A DNA stretch of 64,000 nt from Oscarella lobularis (lineage: Eukaryota > Porifera > Homoscleromorpha > Homosclerophorida > Oscarellidae). The notes under the pieces are model-generated. The model was not told the DNA's origin. It worked only from the letters and a program-made list of their open reading frames with translations, and did not search any database. This document shows, one piece after another, positions 12,754 through 25,916 of the stretch. The stretch is from assembly GCF_947507565.1 (NCBI RefSeq), contig NC_089182.1, positions 1,984,001 through 2,048,000 of the forward strand, given 5' to 3'. A program made the translations under genes and the position numbers. Position 1 is the stretch's first letter. Each line of letters begins with the position of its first letter.

Positions 12754-15700
12754 ATGCGTGCCGCGTTTCGCGTTTATCGATCGAAACGAGTTCTTTTGAC
12801 GAGGGCAATGTCCACTCCGCATCCTCTTTTCCATCTTCACTGGAAGGACATCACAAAAGAGTCGATCGCGCGCCAAGCGGACGAACTCGTGCGAACGTCG
12901 ACATCGCGCTTCGATTCGGTGGGTCGCCTGCAGCCGAGCGAAGTTACGTTTGACAACACGATCAAAGTGAGCGCGAAAGGGATACTCGAAAAGGCCCAAA
13001 ACGTTTTCTTGTGGCCACGTGCTCGACAGGTCCTAGCGGACAACAAAGCGTCGTACGAAACTCGCCGAGCTCTCGTCGATTTTCCTCATCACGTTCATCC
13101 GAACAAAGATATTCGGAATGCGAGCACGGAAGCCGATAAGAAACTGTCGGAATTCGATGTCGAAATGAGGTTAGGCGAGGTCTAACGAAAAAAGGATCAC
13201 GCGATGAGAGTTTTTTAGTATGAGACAAGACGTTTTCAATGCGGTGGCGGCGATTAAAGTATGTCGTACGTAAATTTTGTTCATTAAAATTTTTATTTCC
13301 GTTTAGGAAAAAGGCGTTGGAGGATCGAGTCCGGAAACGGAACGACTCGTCGATCGAATTCTTGTTTTGGGAAAACGAAACGGTTTGCTTTGGGACTCTT
13401 TGTGGGGGTTTTCCTGTTTTTTATTAGCAAAAATTCAGGCTTGCATTTGTCTGAGGAAAAGCAGCAGAAAGTGAAGGAGATCAAAAAACGAATGAGCGAC
13501 TTGTCAATCAGCTTTTCGAAGAATCTCGCCGAGGAAAACACGACTCTCGAATTTGCTGAGAGTGAACTAGGTATGCCGACTTTGTTCATATAATTTCCAT
13601 TGTTCCAACGATGCATTTTCAGTGGGCTTGCCTGAGGACTTCATTCAAGGCCTAGAAAAGGTCAGAAATTGGATTTATTGAGTACTGTACTTTCTTCATT
13701 GTGATTCTCTTCTTTTAGGCCGCCGACGGCAAACGTTGCGTGTCTCTCAAATATCCGCACTACTATCCCGCTATGAAAAGAGCTCGAATACCAAAGACGC
13801 GTCAACGGCTGGAAAAGGCATTTCTGTCCAGGTGAAAATTACCTTAGGAGTCGAAGAGGACGTCGCTTTGAAGTTTCGCTTTTGCAGATGCAAGGACGCG
13901 AATACGAAAATCCTCGAAGAGCTCGTCGTGTTGCGCAGCGAGGTAACGTAACGCTGTGCGTTCGCTTTTGAAATTTTTACTTCGACGATGATGATTTGCA
14001 CTGGGCTATGATCCGATGAGTGATTACGCTCTTGCATGTTGTAAAAATATCTGACTCGCGCTGCAAATAAAAAAACATGAGACAATATTGTAATATCCTC
14101 TGATTGATACGATGTTGTTTCTCTTGCAGTTGAGCGACGTGCTTGGCTATAAAAATCACGCTTCTTACATAACTGAGGTAAGGTGCCGTTTTTTTTCTAA
14201 GGTTGAAAATATTGATTTGTATTTTGGAAGTTGAGAATGGCCAAGACAGCAGATGCAGTTCAAAAATTCTTAGCCGAACTAGGAGAACGAATTAAGCCTC
14301 TGCGAGACAGAGAATTAGACGTGTTTTTAAAATACAAGTCCTCGGAGGTGAAGAAGTACGCAGACATAACACAATTAACGTATTGATTTTTTTATGGGAG
14401 GTAGTGCGACGAATTCGGGTTTGAAAATGACGGCCGGATTAACGGCTGGGACGTTCGTTATTATATGAATATGGTTGAGGAGAAGGAGTACAGCGTCGAT
14501 CAGCAGAAGCTGAAGGAATACTTTCCGTTGGATGCCGTCACCAAGGGTGAGGAGGTAGATGACTAAAGAGTTCATTTAATTAATGACTTTTCCTTTTAGG
14601 ACTCTTAGGAATATATCAGGTTGGGAGCAGACTTTCCTGTTGTGCGTAAAAGTCAATGCCCTGTGTTCTTGAAGGATTTGCTGGGGTTGAAGTTTTCTGA
14701 AGTCTCCAATCCGGACGTTTGGCATGAAGACGTTCGACTGGTACATAGTATGAAACAGTTTGCATCAGTTCAAACGGAATTTTTCACGTCAACAGTTTAG
14801 CTGCACTGATGCCGAATGCAAGGATCTCCTTGGCTGGTTTTACTTGGACTTGCATCCGCGCGAGGGAAAGTATGGCCACGCGGCCGTCTTTGGCCTACAG
14901 GCAAGCTGATACACTAATGAAAAGTAGCCAATAACTAGTCTTGTTTTCACTCAGCCCGGGTGTTTACTTTCGGATGGAAAACGCCAGCCAGCTATTGCCG
15001 CAATGGTGGCTAATTTCACCAAACCCACCGCCGAGAAACCCTCGCTGCTTCTCCATGACGAGGTAGGTCCCTCTTTAACCATTTATCTTGGACGTATAAA
15101 ACAGCGTTCTTCTTCTGCAAGGTTGTGACGTATTTCCACGAATTTGGTCACGTAATGCATCAAATCTGCGCTCAAGCCGACTACGCGATGTTCAGCGGCA
15201 CGAGAGTGGAGAGAGACTTCGTCGAGGCTCCATCTCAAATGCTGGAAAATTGGTGTTGGGAAAAGGAATCGCTTGCGCGAATGTCAAAGCACTACAAGGG
15301 TACAGAAAAGCAACGCGCATATTTCTTCACCGTTGTTTTCTATCCCAGATGGATCAAGCATTCCTGAAGAAATGATGGAAAAGTTGGTGGCATCAAGAAA
15401 TGCGAATACAGGCGTGCACAACGCTCGCCAAGTGAGAGCACTAGACAGCTTTGTTTTGTTTTTCTATACGTGCGTTTACTTAGATTACATTTGGACTATT
15501 TGATCAGATCATTCACACTGGAGGAAAGGTAAACAAAAACGAATTGATCTTTCTTCCTGAAATTCTTTCACGACAGTGCGATGTTGTGGACACGTTTTCC
15601 AAAGTCCAACGTGACGTATTCCACGTACCTGCCTCATCTGGTAAGTCAGATACGCATAAAACACAGCGTTGCCTTACCCTTTATATTAGGCACTTCTTTT

Positions 15701-16065
15701 CCTGCTACTTTTGAGCACTTGGCTGGAGGCTACGACGCCCAGTATTACGGCTACCTGGTGAGCACCGCCGGCTGTGTGATACGTATGCGCGTGCAACGCT
15801 AGTCTTCTTCGTTTTGCAGTGGAGTGAAGTTTTCTCCGCCGACATGTTTCATTCTCGTTTTAAGAAGGAAGGCTTGTTGAATCCGAAAGTAGGCAACGAC
15901 TATCGCACGCTCATTTTGAAGCCTGGAGGTTCAAGAGTAAGTTCGCCTTGCATTTTATGATGAAGTACACACTTCTCGTTCTAGGATGGTGCAGACATGC
16001 TGAGAGACTTTCTAGGCAGAGAATCGTCTCAGGATGCTTTCCTGAAGAGCAAGGGCCTACTGTAG
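12754..16065 (+). CDS. THOP1: Thimet oligopeptidase / neurolysin (M3 metallopeptidase)
   Basis: Zinc oligopeptidase that cleaves short peptides such as neuropeptides and proteasome products, in cytosol and/or mitochondria. The spliced protein follows animal THOP1/NLN along its whole length: [56 protein letters not shown], the zinc motif HEFGH (15137-15151), [15 protein letters not shown] with the third ligand, then [16 protein letters not shown] and RFLGR near the C-terminus. Introns are mostly 50-90 bases. The first ATG (12754) adds an 18-residue Arg-rich leader that looks like a mitochondrial presequence; an in-frame ATG at 12808 would give a cytosolic form starting MSTPHPLF. A single gene may therefore cover both the THOP1 and NLN roles. 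Stop 16063-16065. Confidence 0.93.
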
Positions 16066-16746
16066 ATCAATGGGATTGCGGGGGGAGGGGAGGGGGCAAA
16101 AACAACGTAGGTAAATCGTTTTTATTTCAATAAACCCGGAAGTAAACCGGAAGTAAATTTTTTTGCGCATGAGTCTCCTTGTCTTTCGCTGTCGGCCTGC
16201 CTGCACAGGCTTCGCGGGGGTCACTCCATACTCCCCTCGGTCGGAGTTAGAGCCCGTTTATTCTCTTGGCTCAGACGCCTGGGACTGGACAGTCTCGGAT
16301 GTGAGCGCTGGCAGCCTGATTCCAGGGGGACCACTTTTTTACCCACCGCAGTCCTGGAGGGGGGAGGGTGCACTGCATAACCCTCATCAACAGGTGAGCC
16401 AATTTTAAACCTCGTGGCAACAGAGTTGGGCCGGTTTTATTTAGTCACCCCGGGGCCCAGGGGTGAATGAAGACATCGGAAAGCTCTTCATCGACCTCGT
16501 CGGTATGATCCTTTGATGAGCCTATCAGAACACAAAAGACAGTCGAAGAAAAAGAGAATCATACCTGCTTCACTTGAATGATGCTTCTGGAGCGTCTTTG
16601 ACCACGCCACGTGGCGTCTCCAGGCCTGAAGTCTCTGCCTCACGAACGGGAGCATGAAAGGATATTTACCCCGGTCGTCGCTTTCGCGTGCCGTCGCTTT
16701 GCTTTGGCCGCTAACGCACGCTAGTGACCTTCCTTTCTCCGCAGCG
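16066..16746. other. Intergenic interval, M3 peptidase to CCDC124
   Basis: Contains a G-rich tract just after the stop, the poly(A) signal at 16129-16134 and two close copies of an ACCGGAAGTAAA-type sequence (16135-16157), which resemble ETS sites. A short GC-rich inverted repeat lies at 16445-16466 (TCACCCC / GGGGTGA, 8-base loop). A CTTTCTCCGCAG tract just before the CCDC124 ATG looks like a 5'UTR intron acceptor. No convincing coding region seen. Confidence 0.5.
16129..16134 (+). terminator. Poly(A) signal AATAAA of the M3 peptidase gene
   Basis: Canonical hexamer 64 bases after the stop codon of the peptidase gene, in the sense orientation. Confidence 0.65.
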
Positions 16747-17436
16747 ATGCCAAAGAAATTCAAAGGCGGCAATCCGAAAGCCGAAGCGGCGAAAGCGCGA
16801 AAAGAAGAGGCTAAAGTAGAGAAAGCAGCAAAGGCGGAACGCGAGAAAGAAGATGCTTACTGGAGATCGCTCGAGGAAGAAGACAAGCACGCAATGAAGA
16901 AAGGCCAGCGAAAAGTGAGCCGTCCGCACACAAAGACGCCACTCTAGAAGTGCCGACGCTAGGCGGAACGCGAGCAAAAGCGTCTCGAAGCGTCCGAACG
17001 CAAGGCGGCGAACGCAGAACTCCTCAAAGCAGAAGAAGCGAAGACGAAAGGAAAAGAACGTGCAGAAAAGGTAACGCGCGCGTCGATCGCTAGAGCGCGC
17101 GACGACGAAAAGGCGACGGCGGCGGCGGCAAAGAAAAAGGAGGAAGCCGAAAGGCCCATAGAAGAAAATCCGAACCGACTCGTAGCCGACTACGTGACGA
17201 AAGAAGGAATTGTGGAGGCGCGGTCAATCGACGAAGCGGTGGCGGCGTTGAGCGTCGACGAGGGCGGGGCTTCCGACATGCATCCGGAGAAGCGAGTCCG
17301 GGCGGCGTACGCGGTGTTCGAGGCGCGGGAGTTGGATCGATTGAAGGCGGAGAATCCGTCGTTGCGGCTGTCGCAGTTGAAGCAGATGCTGAGGAAAATG
17401 TGGGCCAAATCGCCGGACAATCCTCTGAACGGATGA
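16747..17436 (+). CDS. CCDC124: CCDC124 homolog (ribosome-associated coiled-coil protein)
   Basis: Two exons (16747-16914 and 16963-17436) joined by a 48-base phase-0 intron give 213 residues, close to the length of animal CCDC124. The N-terminus MPKKFKGGNPKAEAAKARK and the early DAYWRSLEEEDKH match the family. A long charged, Ala/Lys/Glu-rich coiled coil follows, then the conserved C-terminal block VEARSIDEAVAALSV ... HPEKRVRAAY ... LSQLKQMLRKMW ... SPDNPLN. Family members, including yeast Lso2, bind ribosomes and have been described as hibernation or recovery factors. The start is set by the conserved MPKKF; an upstream in-frame ATG at 16654 lies before a probable splice acceptor and is less likely. 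The gene converges on ERCC4, with 95 bases between stops. Confidence 0.93.
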
Positions 17437-17531
17437 GAATTCGCGTGTGTATAGGTAGTAGAATCTGCAGGATGATGACGATGATGATGTAATACATGAG
17501 TACGTACCGTGATTGTTTGTATTGCGTTGCT

Positions 17532-20500
17532 TTATTTTCGACTTGGTTTGTCGTTGAAAAAGTGCCACAGTTGCTTGGCGTTGCTTTCGTTGTCCAGAAC
17601 TTGGGCCAGTTGCTTGAGGCTCATCTGACTCAGCTCTGCTACGTTCGACACTCGATTCATCACATAGCTACAGTATTACGAGATGATTTCATAAATAGAG
17701 AGCTGATTATGCAATTGATTTACCGGTAGTTTTTGAAATTGATTCCAGGCAATTTGAGAAGTAAATCCTATACACGTGATTTGGATAATCAGGCTCTTAG
17801 ATCACTGTGCTTACCACAGGTCCTGGATTGTAGGTTTTCGTTTCACTTTGAACGCTACTGCCGTCGCTAGCTCCCACGCTGGCAGCCAACGAAGCGTCAG
17901 GCTGCGCCTGTTTTTCCTTCGGTTTAGAACATGTAGTATTAATTTATATATAAAAATAGAAAATTTCCCCAGTACCATACCTTCAACACTTCGAACAGTT
18001 CTGCAGTTGCATGAGGACTTTGACACCAGAGAATCTTCAGCTACCAACATAAAAGAGAGTTATACACGGTACGCACAATAGAAATGCATGGCTCACCGTA
18101 GGAAAGTGCAGTGTCAACAAAACCAATTTTGACGTCAGACTGATACTGGATATCTCACTACCTATTGACGACCGAGACTACAAACAACGGCAAACAATAC
18201 AATAGCTTCCCCCACAGCATGTACTCCCGACTCACCTGCAAAGAAAATGAGCGAGCTGCATCAAACTCTATCAGAAGTACGGCTCTCTTATAATATCGCG
18301 TCATGGAGACGACTTGGTTGTATCTAAACGTACAGTTGTCTCACATACCCAATTATAGCGTTTCTTTCCCATTACAATCTTCCCGATGCAAGAGACGATA
18401 TGAGATCGGAAACGCTCTTTCGTTCCACGCACATTTCAGGCGTTAGAATGTAGTCGCCTACTTCTAGAGTTATCGGCTCGACGTTCATTCCTCGTCTATA
18501 AATGATCGAAGGCAGAGCGCTTCGAAACTCCCGCATATCCACAATGACCTGAAGGAGAAAATATTCAGACTCGATAACCAAAAAGAAAATCTGCTTTACT
18601 GTGGATTCGACGTTAGCAGCGGACTGACTGCCACCTTTTCTCGTGCTTGATCCAACAAGAGCTGCTGAGCTCATGTCTCTCACGAGATTCGTAGCCAAGC
18701 CCGTCTTTCCATCCTGATCTTCAGGAACAACCATACGCTACGTCAACCAAGGCAGGCATTATTGCGATGTCGTCTCGTGTTTGTTGTTTCTGCTTACTGA
18801 TTTGTCCTTTATGAGTTGCTCAAACGCTTCAGACTCTTTTCGCAGGGCAGTTAAATATTTCTATAGATCTGATGTTTTGAAAACTTCCCCCTCTGAATCC
18901 TGCCCTCCGTTATACCTGTTCTTCAACTGACATTTCATAGAGCAGAAAGTAAACTCGCAAAGGCGCGCCGGGTCGCCCGGCTTTGTAAACCTAAACGTCT
19001 GACTTCGTTTCACCGTTTACTCGTGACCTGCTGCAAATACTTCCAACTGCCTAACAAATTCCATATCCGGATTATAGAGAACGACGTATTGAGGAGCGTG
19101 CTCATTGAGAGCTCTCACGAGCAAAAACGGATTGCTAAAAGTAGATCTTTTTATTTATACTACTAACTTGTTCAATGAGCCTACTGCAGAGGAAGTAGAA
19201 TGACAGCAGATTGCCCATATATTTCACCGACATCTTTTTTGTCTTCATTAGTCGCCTTTTCCTTTCCTTTCTTACTTTGCCTCTTTGTCTATAATAAGGT
19301 TCTTAACAGAAGAGAAATTCAGTCAATGTGGTCGACTTGTTTTTGCTTTGACTGGTCGCTTTTGCTCGCAGCTGAACACCCCCGAATATTAGTAACGGTT
19401 TAAAATCAACACGTGTTCTCACTCGGCGAAGTGCCGACAAGCTTGTCAAACATCGTCTCAAGAAACTTCTTGCTACCCAAAGTCAGATACTAGGCAAAAA
19501 TCCATTTCGTGGGTTCGCCCTTTTTAAAAAATTCTCTTACTTCTCGCAGCTGTTTACAGGCGTAATCGTCGTCAGCCACAACGAGGACACTAGGACGTTC
19601 TGATGCTAAAGAAAAAAAAAGATACATACCGTATTGCTGGAATAGAATTTCTTCATTACGGTTTCTTTTAGCGTTCTCTTTTTCAATCTCAGCCAGAACG
19701 TCTGCCAAGAGCTGCCATTTCGGATTTGCTTCGGGAAACGAGGACTCTCCTTCACTAAAGGAAGCCTTACCGGTCACTGATTAAAAGCGCGAGCACTTGT
19801 GGCTCATTTTACCTAGGCTTTCCCTTCTTTGCTTTCGGCTCGCCTTTATTTGCGCTAGGACCAAAGACCCTCGTTTTTGCGCACTGAGGAGAACCCAATG
19901 AAAATTGCGTACACGGAAAACGTCCGAGCATTTCCAGCCAAACATATTTATCTCTATGCTATGGCTGGAAAGGCCCTATAACTCGTGATTACCGCAAAAA
20001 CAGGTTGAGCGGCGTCAAGCAACATCCACGACGTCTTCCATCCGGAGGAAGTCTCACTAGACCTGCAAGGAAGAATCATGCTGGTAGATAAATCACGCGA
20101 AAGAGCGCCCCATGCCTGAGAAACTCCAAGTGACTGTAAAAGGTCACGCAATCATACTGAGTAAGAAACAGGAGAAGCTGTCTCAAAGTTTTTAGGTCTG
20201 CAACGAGTTGTCTGCTTTTAAAGCTCTGGTGAAAAAATAATCAGGGCATCTGAAGATGGGCGCGTTCTTCAGGACGAACTAGTTGATGCCAAATTGGATC
20301 AAGCTGCAATCGTATAATTCGGTCGAACGCCTTTCCAATGCCATTTTCAATGGTAAGCTGATCCCCGTCCAGCTAGGAATCCACGTTATAATTAATAAAT
20401 TGATTAATTTCAAGCACTTACAGTTCTATTAGACTTTTTTAGTTCTTGCAGGCAAATGGACATGACGTCAAGAATGGCCTGCTGAACAGCCATCATATTG

Positions 20501-21504
20501 GGCGTCATTTTTTGGTGAAGTTCAATTGCTTCCGGCTAACACACATTGAAATCTCACTTATGACTAAAAATTCACATCAATCAGCTTCAAACTTTGTGTT
20601 TTTCTAATGAGCTCGAGACCAATGCCTGAAATCTTTAAAAAAAGGTTAATAAGGCGAATGAAATTTTCAATAAAAAGTACCTGGGCCAGAGATAAAGCTT
20701 GCGAACAAATAGATTCTTCATTGTGCGTTCAATCTGAAAAAATCCGCTCGTAAAAGCCTGAGCCGAATCCGAAAACGCTTTAATAAATCCAGTCTAAAGC
20801 AACGTTTAATTAATCAAACTCATCCACAGAGTAAATACGTACCTTATTCTTTTCCCTATATAGACGAAGTATGAATGCTTCTGTGCTTTCATCTGTAACT
20901 CTGAAGCAAAAAAGCAAATTCTGCCTCTTGGGGATTAATGGTGGACGTTCTTGGCTAACTTGTGCGCGTGATTGACAATAATTCCATGTATCAAGTGCGT
21001 CGGTATCTGATTGCGAAGCATGTCGACGACGAGAATCCGTGACGTAATAAACAGAACGCCGCCAGACAAGTACAAACTCTCTCTGAAAATAAATTACACA
21101 ACCAAACTTTCATCAATTGATTTATTGCACCTTTCTTTTGATGAATACTCGTTATTTACTACAGTAGGAAGACCCTGGAGTGCTGCCTTCGTCATTTCCA
21201 GCTCTTGAATGAAGTAATCCTTTCATGTAAAAATTTGAATTTTTCTGACGTCATAACGCTTAACCCATCGACGCACCTCTTCTTCCGGCGTTGCGTTTAC
21301 GACTAAGACAAGCACACCCGGATCGCAAAAGATTTCTAATAGTTTTAGGAGAATTTTCTCCGCTCCGAGCCCTCTAAACGTAGAACGAAAAACAGTGACC
21401 AAATAACAATTCCTTGGTTCATTTTTCTACTTGGCTGTGAGCAATAGACCGTCTTCGGCATAGATATCGGCGAGTATTTGAGACTCGTATTCGAGGAGCG
21501 ACAT
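17532..21504 (-). CDS. ERCC4: XPF/ERCC4 structure-specific endonuclease subunit
   Basis: Catalytic subunit of the XPF-ERCC1 nuclease, which cuts 5' of bulky DNA damage in nucleotide excision and cross-link repair in the nucleus. The start at 21504 gives [19 protein letters not shown], then GLGAEKIL and [12 protein letters not shown], matching the N-terminal helicase-like region of animal XPF. Internal exons include [15 protein letters not shown] (about 19700). The nuclease domain has [37 protein letters not shown] and the GDXnERKXXXD signature VERKSVSDL (about 18405-18430). The C-terminal helix-hairpin-helix region ends [20 protein letters not shown] (17532-17680). Many introns are short. I did not resolve every internal exon border. 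It shares a 118-base divergent promoter with adenylate kinase 3. Confidence 0.9.
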
Positions 21505-21622
21505 TCTGTGCTGGCGAGCGTTGTACGTCCACCCGAAGGATCCTCCAACGTGAAGAAGTCGACAGAGACCGATAGAACAGGGGGAGGTGCCGTAACGGCT
21601 TAGAAACTGACGTAACTTTACA
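21505..21622. promoter_or_regulatory. Bidirectional promoter between ERCC4 and AK3
   Basis: Only 118 bases separate two divergent start codons. A CRE/ATF-like TGACGTAA lies at 21608-21615, just upstream of the AK3 ATG. No TATA box seen. Confidence 0.6.
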
Positions 21623-22543
<921 letters not shown>

Positions 22544-22578
22544 GAAATATACTGTATATATACGATTTCCGTGCTTTT

Positions 22579-23210
22579 TCAATTACTTGTGTCACCTACG
22601 GTGTCGTTGGTACGTCGTTTGGAAGGAACCTCGTTTGTCTTTTCTGCATCTTTTTGCACTGGTGGCCTCGCCTTTAGAAAAGTTCGATCTATCTTGAGAA
22701 CTTTTCTCGAGTTGAATTTGTATTGCAGATCGCCAGGTGCACTTGACTTTGATTGTTTAGCAGCCAATACTTAGAGAGCGAGTGGAAATAATTACATGCT
22801 TCTTGCCGAGAGTTTGGATTTCGTTTTCGCACCTGATGATGACTGAGCTTTTTCCAAAAATAAATTCGTCCCAATCGAGTCTGTGATGACGTCAAAATTA
22901 CGGATTTTGACTGGCAAAGCTCTCACCGTCGTAGTGGCCTTTGAAGAAGTTGTCGTCTATTTGCACAAACGGCTCGTCAGAGTCCATTTCCTATTTATAA
23001 ACGAGTCTGAGCTCTCGTTTCCTAATATTTCGCATTTTCTTGCCCAGATTTTCGCGAATTGAGCCTTGTTTATCGCCGAAATCGGATCAAACACCCCGTT
23101 CACTTGAACGAGGACTAACATTTCCTAAAGAAAATTAACTCCATAAACCGCATCGCTTCTGTGAGAGGGCGAGGAACCTCGTATTCGTCGTCGGAGACGT
23201 TTTCGGCCAT
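22579..23210 (-). CDS. GTF3C6: TFIIIC 35-kDa subunit homolog (GTF3C6), with one GC-AG intron
   Basis: Small subunit of transcription factor IIIC, which recruits RNA polymerase III to tRNA promoters. My model: exon 1 23210-23178 (MAENVSDDEYE); exon 2 23124-23044 (EMLVLVQVNGVFDP... to AKIW); exon 3 22990-22927 (EMDSDEPFVQIDDNFFKGHYD); an exon giving DSIGTNLFLEKAQ; and a last exon with GDLQYKFNSRKVLKIDRTFL. These align with animal GTF3C6 blocks: an acidic start followed by LVLVEL, then ID-x3-P-x2-QVD, GT-x2-F-E, LKY and TRTLL. The second intron (23043-22991, 53 bases) begins GCAAG rather than GT; no GT donor nearby restores the frame. The 80 bases after the last stop run into AK3, which is convergent. 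Confidence 0.78.
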
Positions 23211-23298
23211 TTTCGCTCTAAAGCACGCGTCGTCCACAGTTCCACGTGTCACGTGACGTCGTATTTGCGTGCCTTTCTCTCGTTCGTTGCTCTCGATA
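23211..23298. promoter_or_regulatory. Bidirectional promoter GTF3C6/OST4 with E-boxes and CRE
   Basis: 88 bases between divergent start codons. Two E-boxes, CACGTG at 23243-23248 and 23250-23255, are followed by an overlapping TGACGTC (23254-23260). The palindrome GTCACGTGAC at 23249-23258 fits USF/TFE-type bHLH-zip sites. Confidence 0.6.
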
Positions 23299-23418
23299 AT
23301 GATCTCCGACATCCAGCTGGCGATATTCGCCAACGTTCTCGGCGTCTTTCTGTTCCTCCTCGTCGTTCTCTATCATTACGTCGCCGTGAGCAATCCGAAA
23401 CGAGTAAAGATGGAATAG
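23299..23418 (+). CDS. OST4: OST4, small subunit of the oligosaccharyltransferase complex
   Basis: A 39-residue intronless gene: [20 protein letters not shown], then [19 protein letters not shown] and TAG. It matches animal OST4 almost residue for residue ([28 protein letters not shown]). OST4 is a single-pass ER membrane micro-protein that stabilises the catalytic STT3 subunit in N-glycosylation. The hydrophobic span is about residues 8-30. It is divergent with GTF3C6 and converges on the ATG4 gene. Confidence 0.95.
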   Translation: MISDIQLAIFANVLGVFLFLLVVLYHYVAVSNPKRVKME

Positions 23419-23676
23419 CCGAGGTACTAGAACACATTCGGAGCTCATAACGACTTCTAACAACACCTCCTATAGCGCGTACAAGCGACGGCAACTCCGA
23501 AGAATCGAGAACGAGAACTTTGTAGTAGTCCGTCGATGTTTCGAATTGATAACTAATAAAAAAATTAAAAAAAAGCGCATATTCGATGGATAGTATAGGA
23601 GTACAGTGTATTAATCGGTCCCTCTCCTTCGCGAAATTTGACAAAAATATAAGACCCCGCCCACTCTCTCCTCGCG

Positions 23677-25916
23677 CTACCGTGTCGCTTCGCCGCCGCC
23701 CCCGCCCGTTATTGACAAATTTTTCGGCGAACTTCGAGGCGTAGATTTTTGAACGACCAAAAAGGTCGAGTCGTCCTCGTCGTCGTCGTCATTCCCTCCC
23801 TGCGCATCGGTCCGGAAGGGAATCTGCACGGGAAAGACGGAGATTCCCGATCGAGGCGAATAATCGACGCCGCCGCCGTATCGGCGCGTCCGCGGCGACG
23901 GTCGCGAGATGCGCGACGACGAGGCAGTGCGAAATGCGTCTTCGCTGCGAGCTTCGCTGAATGAGAAGAAGGGATAGCTGCCACGCTGCTGAGGGGGAGC
24001 AATTACCTGTGGGGGAAAAATGTGATCAATTTCGCGTGGTTCATTAATTTATTTCGTACCTCTTCCGTTGCAGTAGCGCACTTCTCGAAATCTTGCCAAT
24101 TTTTACAATAAAAGCCGACAGCGCAGGAGGGATCCATTCGCGTCATTGCCACTCTGCGAGGCTGACAGCAGTGATATGACTGACAGAAACAAAGCAGTAT
24201 AGTAGCATTGGACCGCGCGTATATTTCCTATGTCATATAGGACGTGCTTACACTTAAAGGAAAGACGTCCTGCTTTGTGTTGACTGCGTCCTGGCAGTAG
24301 TGAGGATCAAGATATATAAGTCGTTCATCTACGCGATCGAGTGAAATCGCAAAAGAAATTAATTGATACGTAGCAGACCTTGCCATCCTATAAAGAAGAG
24401 GGAGTGTCTCGGCTTGCCACCCATGATGCCAACACAGTGATCAAGAGTCAGTAAGGCCTGAAAGAAAAAAAAGAAAAGACGACGTCTTTTAAGAAGGAAT
24501 TTGTTTCGCCTATCGGTTTCTCACTTTGAGACAGGGAAAGTAGATCTTATTCAGACAATCACCGCCAAGACGAATTGGCACAATAAACAGGATCGAACAG
24601 TCATCACAACCAGAAGCCTCTTTACGCTGATCGACCAAATGCTTCACGTCGCCTTTGTACACTAAAAAGACACACGCACAAATGAGTAGAGTATAAACTA
24701 GGACGAAAATTCAATACCAGTACAATCCTGAGCGACGTACACAACAAAGCTATTCAACTGGGGCACAAACTCATAAGATTTATCTACCATTTCCCTAATA
24801 GATAAACAAATCACTGCAATCCCTTCCGTGATTATCATAGCAACACTTCTCACTTTATTAGGTGAGCCACTTGGGCTGGGCCATACCACTGGCCTGCACG
24901 ACTGGTTCCTCGCTTATAGCTTATTTGAACCATCGCGTGCACGGAAAACGGCGACACCGAGTTGTCCGAATCGTCGGCAAACCAACGTAGAAGATTAAGA
25001 TATCGACGCCGTTCCTCATCCGGCAGCTTGAAAACTCGCCAGCCTTAATTGATTACAAAAAGAAAATTATTGCATAATTCGTTCAAACAAAAGCCTATTG
25101 CCTCGGCCGAAGATGTGAAATTTGAGCGCTTCGGCGAGCAGCATTTGACCGCTGCGCAGCATGCAACCCCAACCGCAGTCCGACGTCAATTCCGATTCGT
25201 GGAGACGGGGAAAGTGACGACGATACGTGAGCCACGTTCGCGATTGAAAATCGTCGAGAAATTTTCGAAAATGAGGCCACGACTCTTGCTCGTCGGTGAA
25301 TTCGGGATCAACTAAAGTCAGCACGTAATGATATAGAGAAGTAAGAAGTGCACATTCTACAAAAAAAAGCTCTAAAAAGTGAGGCACACATTTTAGGACT
25401 TTTGAGAACTAGAGTATTAGGATTATCTGCAGTTGTCTCACAGCGTCAGACAGTACTCGCAACGAAAGTTGCCTTTACAGTGAACCTCTTTTTCTACACA
25501 CAGTGTGAACTCATTTTTCTCTTCTCTCTGTGTTAGTATCGAATAATACGCGTACGATAACCCTCGATTTGCGACGACGATCGGATCGAAGGATCCGCTT
25601 CGCCAGTTGAGAAGTTCTTTGTTTACAACGCGATATTTTTCGTCACGAGGTCGAGTCTTCGGTGTTTCTCGTCTACCTGACGACTCCGGATGATAGCAGA
25701 CGCCTAGAAGCCAAATAGCATTTCGACTGAAACTCGTCGTGCTTGGAAACGTGAACTCTAGAGGTAGAATCGACGAATTTAGTCGAAGGAGTGCTGGGGA
25801 GAGCCTGAGACGGGGTCCCGAAGCGGCTTGGAAGCGAACGAACCGTATCGAATGTTGTTCCAAAACGATTTGACGCTGATTTTCAGCTTGGAACGCGACG
25901 GCAGAAAGCTCGCCAT
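23677..25916 (-). CDS. ATG4D: ATG4 cysteine protease, ATG4C/D type
   Basis: Autophagy protease that processes and delipidates Atg8/LC3 proteins. The start at 25916 gives [20 protein letters not shown], then [20 protein letters not shown] and GVCYHPES, matching the N-terminus of ATG4C/D. The catalytic block is [11 protein letters not shown] then [16 protein letters not shown] (Cys codon 25163-25165). [11 protein letters not shown] follows near 24715 and [10 protein letters not shown] supplies the Asp and His (about 24300). [20 protein letters not shown] and [12 protein letters not shown] fix the frame of the last exon. The tail is extended: it is rich in Ser, Arg and Asp (a DDDDEDD run) and then Gly, ending at 23677. 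A second frame is open to 23709 but does not fit the family. The first intron, after NNIRY, is supported by frame continuity. Confidence 0.88.

Noticed and set aside
16163-16408. An 81-residue plus-strand frame after the peptidase poly(A) signal
   Set aside because: Begins beyond the poly(A) signal, has Pro/Gly-rich content without motifs, and lies in an intergenic gap.
23709-24002. Alternative reading frame for the last ATG4 exon
   Set aside because: The other frame carries [12 protein letters not shown], matching the conserved ATG4C/D C-terminal block, so this one is a shadow.
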